Shown here: piece by piece, positions 32,040 through 42,159 of the stretch
Layout: every line of letters starts with the position of its first letter
Numbering within the stretch: the stretch's first letter is position 1
Source of the DNA: Apodemus sylvaticus
Lineage: Eukaryota; Chordata; Mammalia; Rodentia; Muridae
Reading direction: 5' to 3'
Length of the DNA: 64,000 bases
Assembly: GCF_947179515.1 (NCBI RefSeq)
Contig: NC_067492.1
Span: forward strand, 12,449,847-12,513,846
Notes under the pieces: model-generated
Database searches by the model: none
Told to the model about the DNA's origin: nothing
The model's input: the letters and a program-made list of their open reading frames with translations, nothing else
Program-made: the position numbers and the translations under genes

Positions 32040-33500
32040 TTTTTTTTAATTTTTAATTAGGAAAAGGGCAGCCACATTCTCTTGCTAATGGAACATTAGT
32101 TTCTGCCTCAGGAGCCTCAGTGTTCTCAAGTAGCATATAATGAATTGAAAGGCAGTGAACTGACCAAACTTTGACATGTTCCCCTGACGTCAGAGGAGTC
32201 AGTGCAGGTCATGGGTAAAGTACATATAAAAAATGTTGTTTATAAACAGTTACTGAATTTCCTTTGCTGCAGTGTAATAGAATACAGCTGGACCATCTTC
32301 TTAGACCATTGTGGGGGTCCAGTGTCTCCTGCAGCATGGGGCTCACCCCAAACTGCATCCTTCATCCTCTGCTGGCTTTTGCTATCAGTCTGCACAGATA
32401 CCTTCAGATTCCTCTCAGGGTACACACGGCTGGAAAGGGCTACTCTGGAAGAGAGATGGGATGGTGAGCTGTGGAGACATAGGATCCCTTAATCTCTTCT
32501 GTCCTGATAGGCCACTCTGTGATGCAGATGCAGGCATTTTCAGATTCCACAGGCTTAGCCTGTGCACTTCCCCTTGCAAGGTCTTGCTCTGTGTGCAGGG
32601 CTAGAAGACACTGCTGGTGTACAGAAACCAGTATTGCTTCTGTATTAGGAAGAAAGGGCTTTCCAAAATCAGCAGTTCTCCAAGCTTGGTGGATCTTTAG
32701 AGTGACCCAGGGTTTTCAAAATACCGGGCACTCAGGTCATTGAGAGGGCTCAGCCAGTTACTGTGTCCTGGTAACCTGAGTTCAAGCCCCAAAACTCATG
32801 TAAAGGTGGAACAAATATATTCACCACAAATGATATATACACATGTATCAATGCTTAGCTGTAAGTGGTGGCCCATATCCAAAATCCTAGTCACTTGGTG
32901 ACTAAGGCAGGAAGTTGGATCCAGTCTGGTAACGCAGGGAGACCTTGTTGAAAAGCCAAGCCATGCTGCATCTGTCAGTCAGAGTCCCACTGTAAGTCCT
33001 TCCCAGCACCGTGGCAGAGGCCTGAGGGTGAGTTTCTAAGTGTAGAACTCCGAGTAGAGTTACCAGGTTCTGTGACAGTATTGTTTCACTTCATTGTGTG
33101 TTACCAAGATGCTGCTTTCCAAGTACTTCCAGTTCACCCCCACACGGGGAACGAGGCTGTCATTTCTCCATATCTCTGCCAACACTCGCTGCTTTGCTTT
33201 GTGTGGAGGATGTAAGATTATCCCGGGGGAGCAGAGTGGGGCCAGCAGGGAGGTGTGGGAAGGAGAAACTAACCAGCTTCCTTGGAAGCTGTCGACCCCT
33301 AGCCAACTCCGAGGGTTCTGGAAACAAGTGAAGCCCGAGTCTGTAAGCTGTGTGAACCCACTCTTCTGATGTCAGCATAGTGCCATTTGTAGACCTAAGT
33401 CCCTTGTGAACTGTGTAGCAGTAGCCAGAGAGAGAGCTGATGTCTTTCTGTTACCTTTTCTTTGTGCCTTTGGTCTTTATTACATTCAGTAGTCTTGGGC
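32040..33500. other. C16orf46 intron 1, stretch without recognised features
   Basis: Mostly unique-looking intronic sequence with a small B3-like patch near 32,735-32,830. Several short open frames exist, but none has a family motif or good splice context. Confidence 0.45.
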
Positions 33501-33560
33501 TGGTAGACGACTTGGCAGATAAATGGACTTTCCTCACAAGCATGATGACCTGAGTTCAGT

Positions 33561-33563
<3 letters not shown>

Positions 33564-33601
<38 letters not shown>
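33564..33601. repeat. (GT)n microsatellite
   Basis: Uninterrupted GT run about 165 bases before C16orf46 exon 2; the preceding sequence is a B3 tail. Confidence 0.93.
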
Positions 33602-33602
<1 letters not shown>

Positions 33603-33766
33603 GGGGGATGGGGAATTAAAGGACAGAACTACAGAACTGCTGTCCTGTGACTTCTAGTATTAAAGTGTTTATCCTCGATCTTTCTGGAATATATTAATAT
33701 ATTTCACTTGAGCTACTGATTTGATTGAAAAATAATATTAAAACCAAGTTTAACTGAACTTTGCAG

Positions 33767-34014
33767 GAAGAAGATGTTAAAAACCATAAACAGTCACCCC
33801 AGTAATGGATCTCTGTGAGGAAAGTGAGACTTTTTTAGAAAATAAAGAAAACGAGAAAATTGAAGATACAGAAGAGACGGCGCCACCTTTACACTGTCCA
33901 GATGAGAGAAGTGAGAGGAACCATGTGTGCTGCCTTCTTGGTGTCAGCGACCTCACACTGGAAGAGGATGGGAGGGCCAGCGAGTTTGCCATCAGCACTG
34001 GGTGGGAGGAAGCC
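33767..34014 (+). CDS. C16orf46: C16orf46 exon 2 with start codon
   Basis: The acceptor is gaactttgcag (exon from 33767) and the donor is GTGAGT. Coding starts at ATG 33805 because this frame gives the conserved MDLC N-terminus. An earlier ATG at 33774 opens a 14-codon frame that overlaps this start. Confidence 0.88.
33774..33818 (+). other. Short upstream ORF overlapping the C16orf46 start
   Basis: ATG at 33774-33776 with A at -3 (aagATG) reads 14 codons and stops with TGA at 33816-33818, past the main ATG at 33805 in another frame. Such overlapping uORFs usually lower translation of the main frame. Confidence 0.65.
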
Positions 34015-36746
34015 GTGAGTGCCTTCTTGGTCTTTCTCACCTCAGCATCTACTACAGGGCTTTTTCCAAAGACGTTTGTATTACTGAAAATGCTGTAGTG
34101 AATGTAGGAGCCTTGGGATGGAGGGGAATCGGGGAGGGGGCACCCTTAGATGGTCTGTCAGCATCTGCGTAGCCATCTGGGGCTTTGTGCTGGCAATGAG
34201 GCTGCTGAGCCCCCGGAGGTGAACTGTGGCACCCAGAGATCACTGGCTAGTAACTGGCACAGAGGGCTGGAAAGCTCCTGAGAGACCCGCGGGCTCTCCA
34301 GAGCCTCTGGATTCTCAGAGCCAGGAGTGGAAGCCAAAGCTTAGCGCTATAAGGCGGGAGCTAAAGCTAGCACAGTCTCCTAAGGAACGTGGGGCTTGGG
34401 ATTTACTTAGTTGAACTGTGGGCCGGCAAGTTGGCTCAGCATGGAGAGACGCCTGCAGTGCAAGTCCCGGAGACCTGGGGCCCACATAGAGGAGGGAGGA
34501 GAGAGCTGACGCCACAGCTCACACTCACACTGCTGCATGCTCGCCCACGCATAGAGCATACACGGCCGTGTGAATGCACAAACACTTAACAGTTAAGGTA
34601 ATAAGGAAACGCTGTCAAACCTAAGATTAAATGTGGGCTTCCCAGGTTAGACAACAAAAAAATACAGGCTGCCCTAGTTAAATTTCAGATTGTGATCCCT
34701 ATATAACCCTGTGGGGGGTTTTGATTGATTGTTTTTGGTTTTTTTTGTGTTTTTTAAGTAGGCGGCCTCAGCCAGGAGGCTTCAGAGGTAGGTGGGCATA
34801 GCTGGACCTTGCGTACTCGGGCCCTGGATTCCCAGGACTGCTTTTTCTGAACAGTCTGTCCTGTGCTTGGGAAACTGACTCATAGTATGAGAAACCCTTG
34901 GTGGGGAATGGACAGCTCTGGTCCATGTTGCTGAACTGAATTGTCCCCGAAGGAAGCTTAGTCTGTCCTCCAGGGCTCGGTGCAGGCGCCGCTGCCCAGG
35001 TTTTAGTTAACCACAGCTCCTGCTCATGCCTGAGATCACCATACACTGCTATAACATAGTTGCTTGGGTGAGATTAAAATAGCAAAGTTTGCGTGTTTTG
35101 ATTTTAAAAGGTTTAGGGTTTCAGAAGTAGAGGCAGGAGTTTATGGCCAGCTAGTCTACATAATAAGACTCTGTGTGTGTGTGTGTGTGAGTGTGTGTGT
35201 TTGTCTGCATGTAAGATAAGTCAAATTTAAGAAAAAAAAAATGTAAGCCCAGTGGTGGTGGCACACGCCTGTAATCCCAGCACTCTGGGAGGCAGAGGCA
35301 GGAGGATTTCTGAATTCGAGGCCAGCCTGGTCTACAGAGTGAGTTCCAGGACAGCCAGGGCTATACAGAGAAACCCTGTCTCGAAAAAAAACCAAATCCA
35401 AAAAACCCAAAAGAAAAAAAAGAAAAAAAATTATAGCTTAAGTAAGGCTACCAGAATAGGGGTGTGGCCAAGATGGGGAAAACAGGGCCTGGCCCAGCTG
35501 GCTTGAGGGTGACATGCTACTTTCTCTGCAGGTCCATGGCTGGGGAAGGACCTCACCAACTGCCTGCATCTGGTCAAAGAAGAAAGTGAAAAGGGGGAGG
35601 GTTGGAGAAGGCACCAATGGCGGCGGCAACGACTGCTTGTTCTGTATGAGTCTTTCTCAAGGGATTCTGGAGCCCCGGTCCCTCTCGGAGGTTGGGAAAC
35701 TGGAGGCAGGGGCTGTGACCGAGGTGAGCGCCCAGAAGAACTGGAGCCCTGAGAAGAACTGGAGCAGCCCCTCCCAGGGCCCCAGCACCGCTTCCAGAGA
35801 ACCTAACAAACTCTGCTTTCCCACATATGTGCATGGAGAAAAAAAAAGCCTGCAGATCAAGGAATTTATCTGGTGCATGGAAGAGTGGGCTCTCCCCGAG
35901 ACAGTTAGCAGCAAGGCCTGCAGGAACCCCAGCGGAAGCACCGACCAAGGGCTCCCCACCTCAGACTCCCTTCCATCCAAGGCCCTTGTGGTTCTACCTC
36001 CACTGAAAAACTCTCCCCACAACCTGGATGTCCTGAGTAAGAAAAGCAGAAATATTTTCTGGCAGCCGGAAGAGAAGGTGCTGAGGGTGGAAAAGGACGA
36101 GTGCATGACTTGTGCAGACGGGCTGAAAACAGTCGATGGTCTGAAAACAGTCGACGGTCTGAAAACAGTCGACGGTCTGAAAACAGTTGACGGTCTGAAA
36201 ACAGTCGACGGGCTGAAAACAGTCGATGGTCTGAAAACAGTCGATGGTCTGAAAACAGTCGATGGGCTGAAAACAGTTGACGGGCTGAAAACAGTCGACG
36301 GTCTGAAAACAGTCGACGGGCTGAAAACAGTGGATGGGAAAGGTGAAAAGAGACACTTTGAGCTGGCCAGCCGCCTGAAGGTCACCAACATACTGCCTTT
36401 CCCCCCCACCGTGGCCCGGACCCACCTGCTGTCAGCCGAGTCCCAAAGGTGCTGCCTGCACTGGTCCCTCCTGCCCCAGAAAAGCTCTGTGTTCCCACCT
36501 AACCCCTCCAACATCCACTATCTTGCCACCCTGCAGGTTTTGGGGCAACAGGGAGGGCAGAACAGAACTAGGCTCAAAGCGAAGGAGGCCAAAGCTCCCA
36601 GGACCACAGCTAAACACATAATCACAGAGGCCAAGCAGGAAAACAGGCCCCACGTACTGGAGAGCAAGGTCTTCCCCAAGCCTCTCTTGCCGTCCCTTAC
36701 AGTGAGCAGAGTTGTCATCCCTGTCTCCACCCACAGAGTCCTCTGA
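33805..36746 (+). CDS. C16orf46: C16orf46 orthologue, uncharacterised protein (474 codons in two coding exons)
   Basis: Coding blocks 33805-34014 (70 codons) and 35532-36746 (404 codons plus TGA) join in phase 0 after GCC. The protein aligns with human C16orf46 as I remember it: start MDLCEESETFLENKENEKIE, junction TGWEEA/VHGWGRTSPTACIW, middle EKKSLQIKEFIWCMEEWALP, end LPSLTVSRVVIPVSTHR. No known domain, signal peptide or membrane segment is visible. It is hydrophilic and Ser/Pro/Lys-rich, probably largely disordered, and its function is unknown. The human protein is 395 residues. Most of the excess here comes from 12 in-frame copies of GLKTVD (36120-36335), where human has one. It is convergent with Atmin. 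The X-box promoter would fit ciliated-cell or testis expression (inference). Confidence 0.9.
34424..34600 (+). mobile_element. B3/B2 SINE
   Basis: Head ggccggcaagttggctcagc with atgcacaaacacttaa tail, in C16orf46 intron 2. Confidence 0.75.
35250..35430 (+). mobile_element. B1 SINE
   Basis: Full-length near-consensus B1 with A-rich tail, about 100 bases before C16orf46 exon 3. Confidence 0.94.
35532..36746 (+). CDS. C16orf46: C16orf46 exon 3 with stop codon
   Basis: The acceptor is tttctctgcag. The single long frame of 404 codons carries most of the protein, the 12-copy hexapeptide repeat and the conserved C-terminus. TGA is at 36744-36746. I could not fix the poly(A) site; the first clear AATAAA downstream is at 38378-38383. 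Confidence 0.9.
   Translation, partial: VHGWGRTSPTACIWSKKKVKRGRVGEGTNGGGNDCLFCMSLSQGILEPRSLSEVGKLEAGAVTEVSAQKNWSPEKNWSSPSQGPSTASREPNKLCFPTYVHGEKKSLQIKEFIWCMEEWALPETVSSKACRNPSGSTDQGLPTSDSLPSKALVVLPPLKNSPHNLDVLSKKSRNIFWQPEEKVLRVEKDECMTCADGLKTVDGLKTVDGLKTVDGLKTVDGLKTVDGLKTVDGLKTVDGLKTVDGLKTVDGLKTVDGLKTVDGLKTVDGKGEKRHFELASRLKVTNILPFPPTVARTHLLSAESQRCCLHWSLLPQKSSVFPPNPSNIHYLATLQVLGQQGGQNRTRLKAKEAKAPRTTAKHIITEAKQENRPHVLESKVFPKPLLPSLTVSRVVIPVSTHRVL
36120..36335 (+). repeat. C16orf46: 18-bp coding minisatellite, 12 copies (GLKTVD)12
   Basis: Twelve exact 18-bp units, GGK CTG AAA ACA GTN GAY in pattern. The units vary only at third positions of the Gly, Val and Asp codons, so the hexapeptide is identical in all 12. 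Confidence 0.97.
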
Positions 36747-36854
36747 GTTGTCACAATATAATTCCCTGGGACTGAGCGCTGCCTGAAACTCATTTCTCCC
36801 TCTTGTCCTGCCCTCTCCTTCCATTTCCACCCCTGAGTCGAGCCTTCTTCCCTA

Positions 36855-36963
36855 CCCCCTTCCTTTCCCTCCCCTCCCCTTCCCTCCCTCCCTCTCTTCT
36901 CTCCCTCTCCCTCTCTCTCTCCCCCTCCCTTCCCCTTCCCTCTCTTCCCTCCCTCTCCTCCCC
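36855..36963. repeat. 109-nt pure polypyrimidine tract
   Basis: Every base on the + strand from 36855 to 36963 is C or T. It starts 109 bases after the C16orf46 stop codon and may lie in its 3' UTR. Confidence 0.93.
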
Positions 36964-37044
36964 ATCTTCTCCACGCTTCACCCCATTCTTTTCCTTTTTT
37001 TTTTAGTGGTTTGGATTCTTTCTCAAAAACAGCATATCGAGGTA

Positions 37045-37145
37045 GGCAGGTGTGGTGATACACCTATAATTCTAGCATTTGGGAGACTGGGGCAGGAAGA
37101 TGCCAAATTCAAGGCCAGCCTGGACTATACAACAAGACACTGTGT
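37045..37145 (+). mobile_element. B1 SINE, diverged
   Basis: Traces of B1 (aggtgtggtgatacacctat, attcaaggccagcctggact). Confidence 0.7.
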
Positions 37146-37149
37146 GCAT

Positions 37150-38050
37150 GTTACCTGCTTCTGCTGCTAAGCCATGTATAAAATCTAAGTTGGGTCAGTC
37201 TGTGTCTGCCTTCTTGGGCAGTGGCTCCCATGGTGGGGGGCAGAAAGGCACGTGCCTGCTCCCACCCCAGCCCCAGAGCCTCCCACCAGGGCTTCTGCCC
37301 ACAGCCGAGCCCCAGTCTAGTGCAGGGGCAGCTTAGAGAGGCACTGGCTTGTCTTCTGAACCAGGCAGCTATTGGTTTTTCTTTCCCTCAACAATGATGT
37401 AAGATACTTGGGGGATGGAAAAATTCCAGCTGTGTGCAAATGGATATACCAGGGTCCAAGGTGTCATATCTTTGTCTTACATCCAGTCCCTCCCCTGCCT
37501 AGGGGGACACATCCTCAGATTGCAGCCTTAAGTATTCGTGTGTCTAGAAGGCTTGATCACAGATTAGCAAAAACCTGAAGAGGAGGTTAGGAACTTGTTG
37601 GCCCTGAGAAACCCTCACTGGCTACTCTGACCTGACCTCCGTTCTCCAGCCTTCCCTTGCCTCTGGGAAGCCTCTGCCTGGAGACACAGGGGGAGTGCTG
37701 CTGTTACTGTATCCCTGTCTTCCCTCTGCCCTTGGCTTCTTTCCACCAGTGTGTAGCGTCATACATTGTGTATTAGATATAAAATATGATATTTTAAGCC
37801 AGTGCTCGTAACTACTAGGCCATTTCTCTACCAGGGCTTATGTTGCTGTGTGGACAGATGCTCCAACCATTTTGTGGTGATCAGGAATCGCTAAACTGCT
37901 TTGTAATGGCATAGTTTGAATTGCTTAGAGCAGGCAGTGCTGAGCTCAGGTTTTCCCATCTCCTCTGTGATGACAATATGAGTGTATACTCCGGCTTCAC
38001 ATTTATATTTAGAATTGGTCTCTGACATCTTGTCTGTTAGCCAGAGGGCT
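37150..38050. other. Downstream of C16orf46, no recognised features
   Basis: Non-repetitive sequence that may partly be C16orf46 3' UTR. No clear AATAAA before 38,378. No other gene seen. Confidence 0.45.
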
Positions 38051-38662
38051 TTTGGTTTGTTTTATTTTCATTGTTTCTGGTGCCTTGGTCTCATCTAACT
38101 CCTATTGGCCTTGAGGTAGATTTGAACCGACCCTCCGGCCTCAGCCTCCCAAGTGCTTAGATTATAGTTACCGCGCCACAATGTCTAGCCTTCTGAAAAA
38201 CAAAAACCAGGAAGGGTTGTATAAGCCTGCAGTCCCAACACAGAAAAACAAAGCAAAGACCAAGTCAGACGGTAAAGGAGTGAAAGGCCTCAGCACAGGG
38301 TCGTGAGGTAATGCGCTGGCTGGGGGTGGCCCTCGAAGAGGTCGTCAAGAGTCCTTTTGTCCACTCTTCCTTTTCCAAATAAACCACCTGGATGCTATCC
38401 CAAAGAGAAATTGGCTATCTCAGTGTTTCTAGAGAGCGAGGTGGACCTACACAGGCCCTGGGCCTGCCCACCTGAGCCAGGGCTATCTCCAGTCCCCTGA
38501 CTAAGCCAGAAGCATGGATGAGCCCTGTATGTAAAGCAGGCAAGAAGCATGTACTAGCAGAACACCCACAGTAACGGTGGCCAGGACTTCCCTGCTTGGC
38601 CCAGAGTCCTTTCTATTGAGTCTTTCAGGCAGATTGGAAAGACTAGGCTAAGTCACAAAATT

Positions 38663-38884
38663 TTTGTTAGGTTTATTTTATGTATATGAATGTTTTATCT
38701 CCATATATATCTCTATATCCTGTGTGTGTGTCTGGTGCCCACACAGGTCAGAAAAGGGCCTCAGATCCCTTGGAACCTGAGTTAGAGATGGTTGTAAGCC
38801 ATTGTGTGGGTTCTGGAAGTCAAACCCGGTCCTTTGGAAGAGCAGACAGTGAGTGCTCTTACTGCTGGGCCGTTTCTCTAGCTC
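38663..38884 (-). mobile_element. B3 SINE
   Basis: Antisense: gtctggtgcccacacaggtc through actgctgggccgtttctcta. Confidence 0.85.
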
Positions 38885-38971
38885 ACACAATAGAAAATCT
38901 TAAGTGATCATGCAAAGGAATAGGTTTCATTATGACATTCATACATGGGATAACTTCTGGAGGGAAGTCTT

Positions 38972-39112
38972 TGAGGACTGCTGAGATGGCTCAGCAGGTG
39001 GCCTCTGCCACCACGCATGATGACCTGAGCTCAGTCCCCAGGCTCTGCATGAATGATAAGTTTGAAGAGTGTTCGCATGCACATATCCAGCAATTAAATG
39101 TTTTTCAAAATT
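38972..39112 (+). mobile_element. B3-type SINE
   Basis: Head ggactgctgagatggctcag followed by gatgacctgagctcagtccc. Confidence 0.75.
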
Positions 39113-39194
39113 AGAAAAAGTGTTCTATTCACAGTTAAGTTCTGAGGGACAAATTAGGATAGGTGATGAATAAAACACCATTATAAAATCCATT

Positions 39195-39350
39195 CCTGGG
39201 CCTTTGAGATGGCTCAGCATACAAAGGTATGTGTACAAACCTAATGACCTGAATTGAGTCTCTGGATCCTGTGGTAGGAGAGAATAGACTTCTGGAAGTT
39301 GTCTTCTGACCTCAACATGTGTGCCATAGCCCCTGACAATTATTTTATAT
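39195..39350 (+). mobile_element. B3-type SINE, diverged
   Basis: Head ggcctttgagatggctcagc; body cctaatgacctgaattgagt. Confidence 0.7.
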
Positions 39351-39365
39351 TCTAAGAATTGTTAC

Positions 39366-39675
39366 CTGGCTAGAGAGATGCCTCAGTAGGTTAGAGTTTG
39401 CTGGGCAAGTGTGAGGATCTAAGTTCAAATCTCTAGTACCCACGTTAAAGACAGACTCACCGTGGGTGTCCATAATGCCCGTGCTCTTCCAGGGAGAGGG
39501 GCGCAAAGACAGGAAAGGTGCTGGAAGCTAGTGGTCCCCCAGACTGCGGACTGCATGGAAAAGCAATGCGGAAAACCCTGTCTACTGGTGAAGGTGTGGG
39601 TCAACATCCACGGTGGCCCTCTGATTGCCACATGCATAGACCCACACTCTCGAACATACATAAAACACTTTGAAA
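39366..39675 (+). mobile_element. B3-type SINE with inserted sequence
   Basis: Head ctggctagagagatgcctca and tail-like acatacataaaacacttt at 39,654-39,671; the middle is longer than the family norm. Confidence 0.55.
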
Positions 39676-39734
39676 GCATAGGGGTATTTTAATGCTCTTG
39701 ATTCTCTTCATAAAGCTCCCCCTCCTTTTCCTGT

Positions 39735-39897
39735 AGGGTTTTTTTGTTTGTTTTGTTTTGTTTTGTTTTGTTTTGTTTTGAGACAAAGTCTTGCTGGCTG
39801 TCCTGGAACCTACTCCATAAACTAGGCTGGCCTTGAACTCAGAGATCCTCCTACCTCTGCCTCCCCAGTGCTGGGATTAAAGGCCTGCATCATCATG
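39735..39897 (-). mobile_element. B1 SINE with (TTTTG)n tail
   Basis: Antisense B1; tail of TTTTG units at 39740-39780. Confidence 0.9.
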
Positions 39898-39914
39898 CCC
39901 TACATACATTTCTT

Positions 39915-40098
39915 TTTTTTTTTTTTCTTTAAATTATTTTACATACAGGAGTAACTGTAGTCCTTCAGACACACCAGAAGAGGGCATCAGATTCTATTAC
40001 AGATGGTTGTGAGCTACCATGTGGTTTCTGGGAATTGAACTCAGGACCTCTGAAGAACAGTCAGAGCTCTTAACAGCTGAGCCATCTCTCCAGCCCAT
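39915..40098 (-). mobile_element. B2 SINE
   Basis: Antisense near-consensus B2 ending gctgagccatctctccagcc. Confidence 0.92.
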
Positions 40099-40109
40099 AA
40101 ATTTCTTTT

Positions 40110-41760
40110 CAGGGCAGCTTTGTATTTGTGTCTCGCTACACTTCATGAAGTTGATATGTTGGAAAGAAATAATTGTTTTCATACAGTACATATAAGTCAC
40201 ATTTCTACCCCTCCCCCTCCTCATACCAGATCCCTCCACCTCCCTGCAAACCCAACTACATGTTCTGCCACTGTTACTTTCCAAAACAAACCCCACAAAA
40301 ATGAAAATCAAACAAGAAAAAAGGCCAATAAGATATACACAAAAAAGCCAAACCAAAAGAAAAAGTCCCCAAAAATCAACCCTGAAGTTTGTTTTGTGTA
40401 ACTCCTCCTGGGCCCAGGGCCTGCTCTGGAGTGTGGTTGATTTGCCCAGTGACACTTGGAGAGAACAGATTTTCTTTCTGCCAGTGAGTACCAATTGCAA
40501 ATAGCTTTTTGGTTAAGGGTCAGGTGTCCATGTCTGCTTCCTTTTCTCGGTGCTGGGACCCTGTCTGGCTTGAACCCGTGCAGGCCCTGTGCGTGCTGCT
40601 GCAGTCTCTGTAAATCTCTACTTGAATTGGTCCGTCCTGTCGTGTCTAGAAGACACGGTTTCTTTGGAGTCAGCCATCATTACCTCTGGCTTTTACAATC
40701 TTCCTGACTCCACTTCTGCATAGATCCCAGCGCCTTGAGGGGGAGGGGGAAGTACACTGAATGAAGACAGGGTACTTGTCTAACAAGCACAAGGCCTTAG
40801 ATTCAATCTCCAGGACTACATAAAACTGGGCGTGGTGGTGCATGCTTGTCATATGTATTTATCCCCCACCCTTCGAGTGGCCCCGAACCATGTGGAAACC
40901 TCATCGGGTTCTGCCAGAATTTCATGTGTCAGTTTCAACAGAAATGTTTATATCAAAAGTGAAGGGATGACCAATGACTTGTGTCACTTTCTGTGCTTGG
41001 TTTGCAGAGCACTAGAGACTAGACCCATGTGAGGCCAGGACCTCTGGAAGTCCGAGACACCACACCTCCACTGTAACATGCTCCACACAAGACACATGGC
41101 TTCCCCTTGGTGTTCGTGACTGGGAACCCAATGGGATCTCAAATTCCAGTAACCTTTTGCCTTTCCCTCAGCTTATCACGGGGCTGGTAGGTAGCCTAAA
41201 ATCTCCACAAAACTGGGACAAGGTTTGGGGTGTCTTCATCTACAGAGATACAAGCTAAACTAGGCTAGAGATAGTGTTATATTGTTAAGTGTGGCCAAGA
41301 GCCTGAGACCAGCTAGGTCGGGCTTAGGGGAAAATGTACTCTATTATTCTGCTGAGGGAACATAGCAAGAAAATGACTCCTGGTGACACTGTTCCAGCCT
41401 CAGACAAGTGCCACACTCAGTCCTCACCGGAGAGGCTGCTTCTTGCAGTACATGCAGTTGTCTGTGTGTCTCAGGGTCTACAAGACACAAAAATAAACCT
41501 TCCTATAAAAAAGCTGCAAATGGATAAAAGGGATCGAAACCAAGGTAGTTTACTAGCAGTGCCAGACTTCCAAACAGTGAGGCAAAAATAATTTCCAAGA
41601 ACAGAAATAAAGCAGTGTAAACAATTCCTAAAGTAGTTTGCCGAGGTTGGCGGCATCCAAAATTGTCAATTCTAGAAAGAAGTTGCTGAGAATTAAAATT
41701 TACTAGATTGATTTATGTTCGTGAGTGTTTTGCCTGCATGTCTGTGTGTACCATGTACAT
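40110..41760. other. Intergenic stretch between C16orf46 and Atmin, no recognised features
   Basis: Contains an A-rich patch near 40,260-40,380 but no recognisable gene or clear element. Confidence 0.45.
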
Positions 41761-41791
41761 GGAGGTTGGAAGGCCTCAAAAACATCCTCTG

Positions 41792-42144
41792 AAGGACTGA
41801 GGGAGCTGAAGGGGTTTGCAGCCCCACAGGAGGAACAACAATATCAACCAACCAGACCCCCTCAGAGCTCCCAGGGACTAAACCACAAACCAAAGAGTAC
41901 ACATGGTGGGACCCATGGCTCCAGCCACATGTGTAGCAGAGGATGGCCTTGTCGGGCGCCAATGGGAGGGGAGGCCCTTGATCCTGTGAAGTGTAGGGGA
42001 ATGCCAGGGTAGGGAGTAAGTGAATGGGGGAACAGCCTCGTAGAATCGGGGAGGGGAAATAGGAGAGGGGGTCTTCAGGGGGAAACCTGAAAAGGGGATA
42101 ACATTTGAAATGTAAGTAAATAAAATATCCAATTTAAAAAAAAA
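41792..42144 (+). mobile_element. 5'-truncated L1Md LINE (3' UTR only) with target-site duplication
   Basis: Matches the mouse L1 3' end: ggaggaacaacaatatcaac, then ggatggccttgtcgggcgcc, aggggaaataggagaggggg, and aagtaaataaaatatccaat before the A tail. ATCCTCTG at 41784-41791 is repeated at 42145-42152. Only the last ~350 bases of the element are present, so it has no coding capacity. Confidence 0.94.
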
Positions 42145-42159
42145 ATCCTCTGGAACCGG

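Noticed and set aside
35657..36514. 285- and 143-codon open frames antisense to C16orf46
   Set aside because: They are the reverse reading of the 18-bp coding repeat and its flanks; the sense frame has conserved ends and splice sites.
36518..37063. Arg/Glu/Gly-rich 181-codon frame on the - strand
   Set aside because: It reads the polypyrimidine tract backwards; low-complexity artefact.
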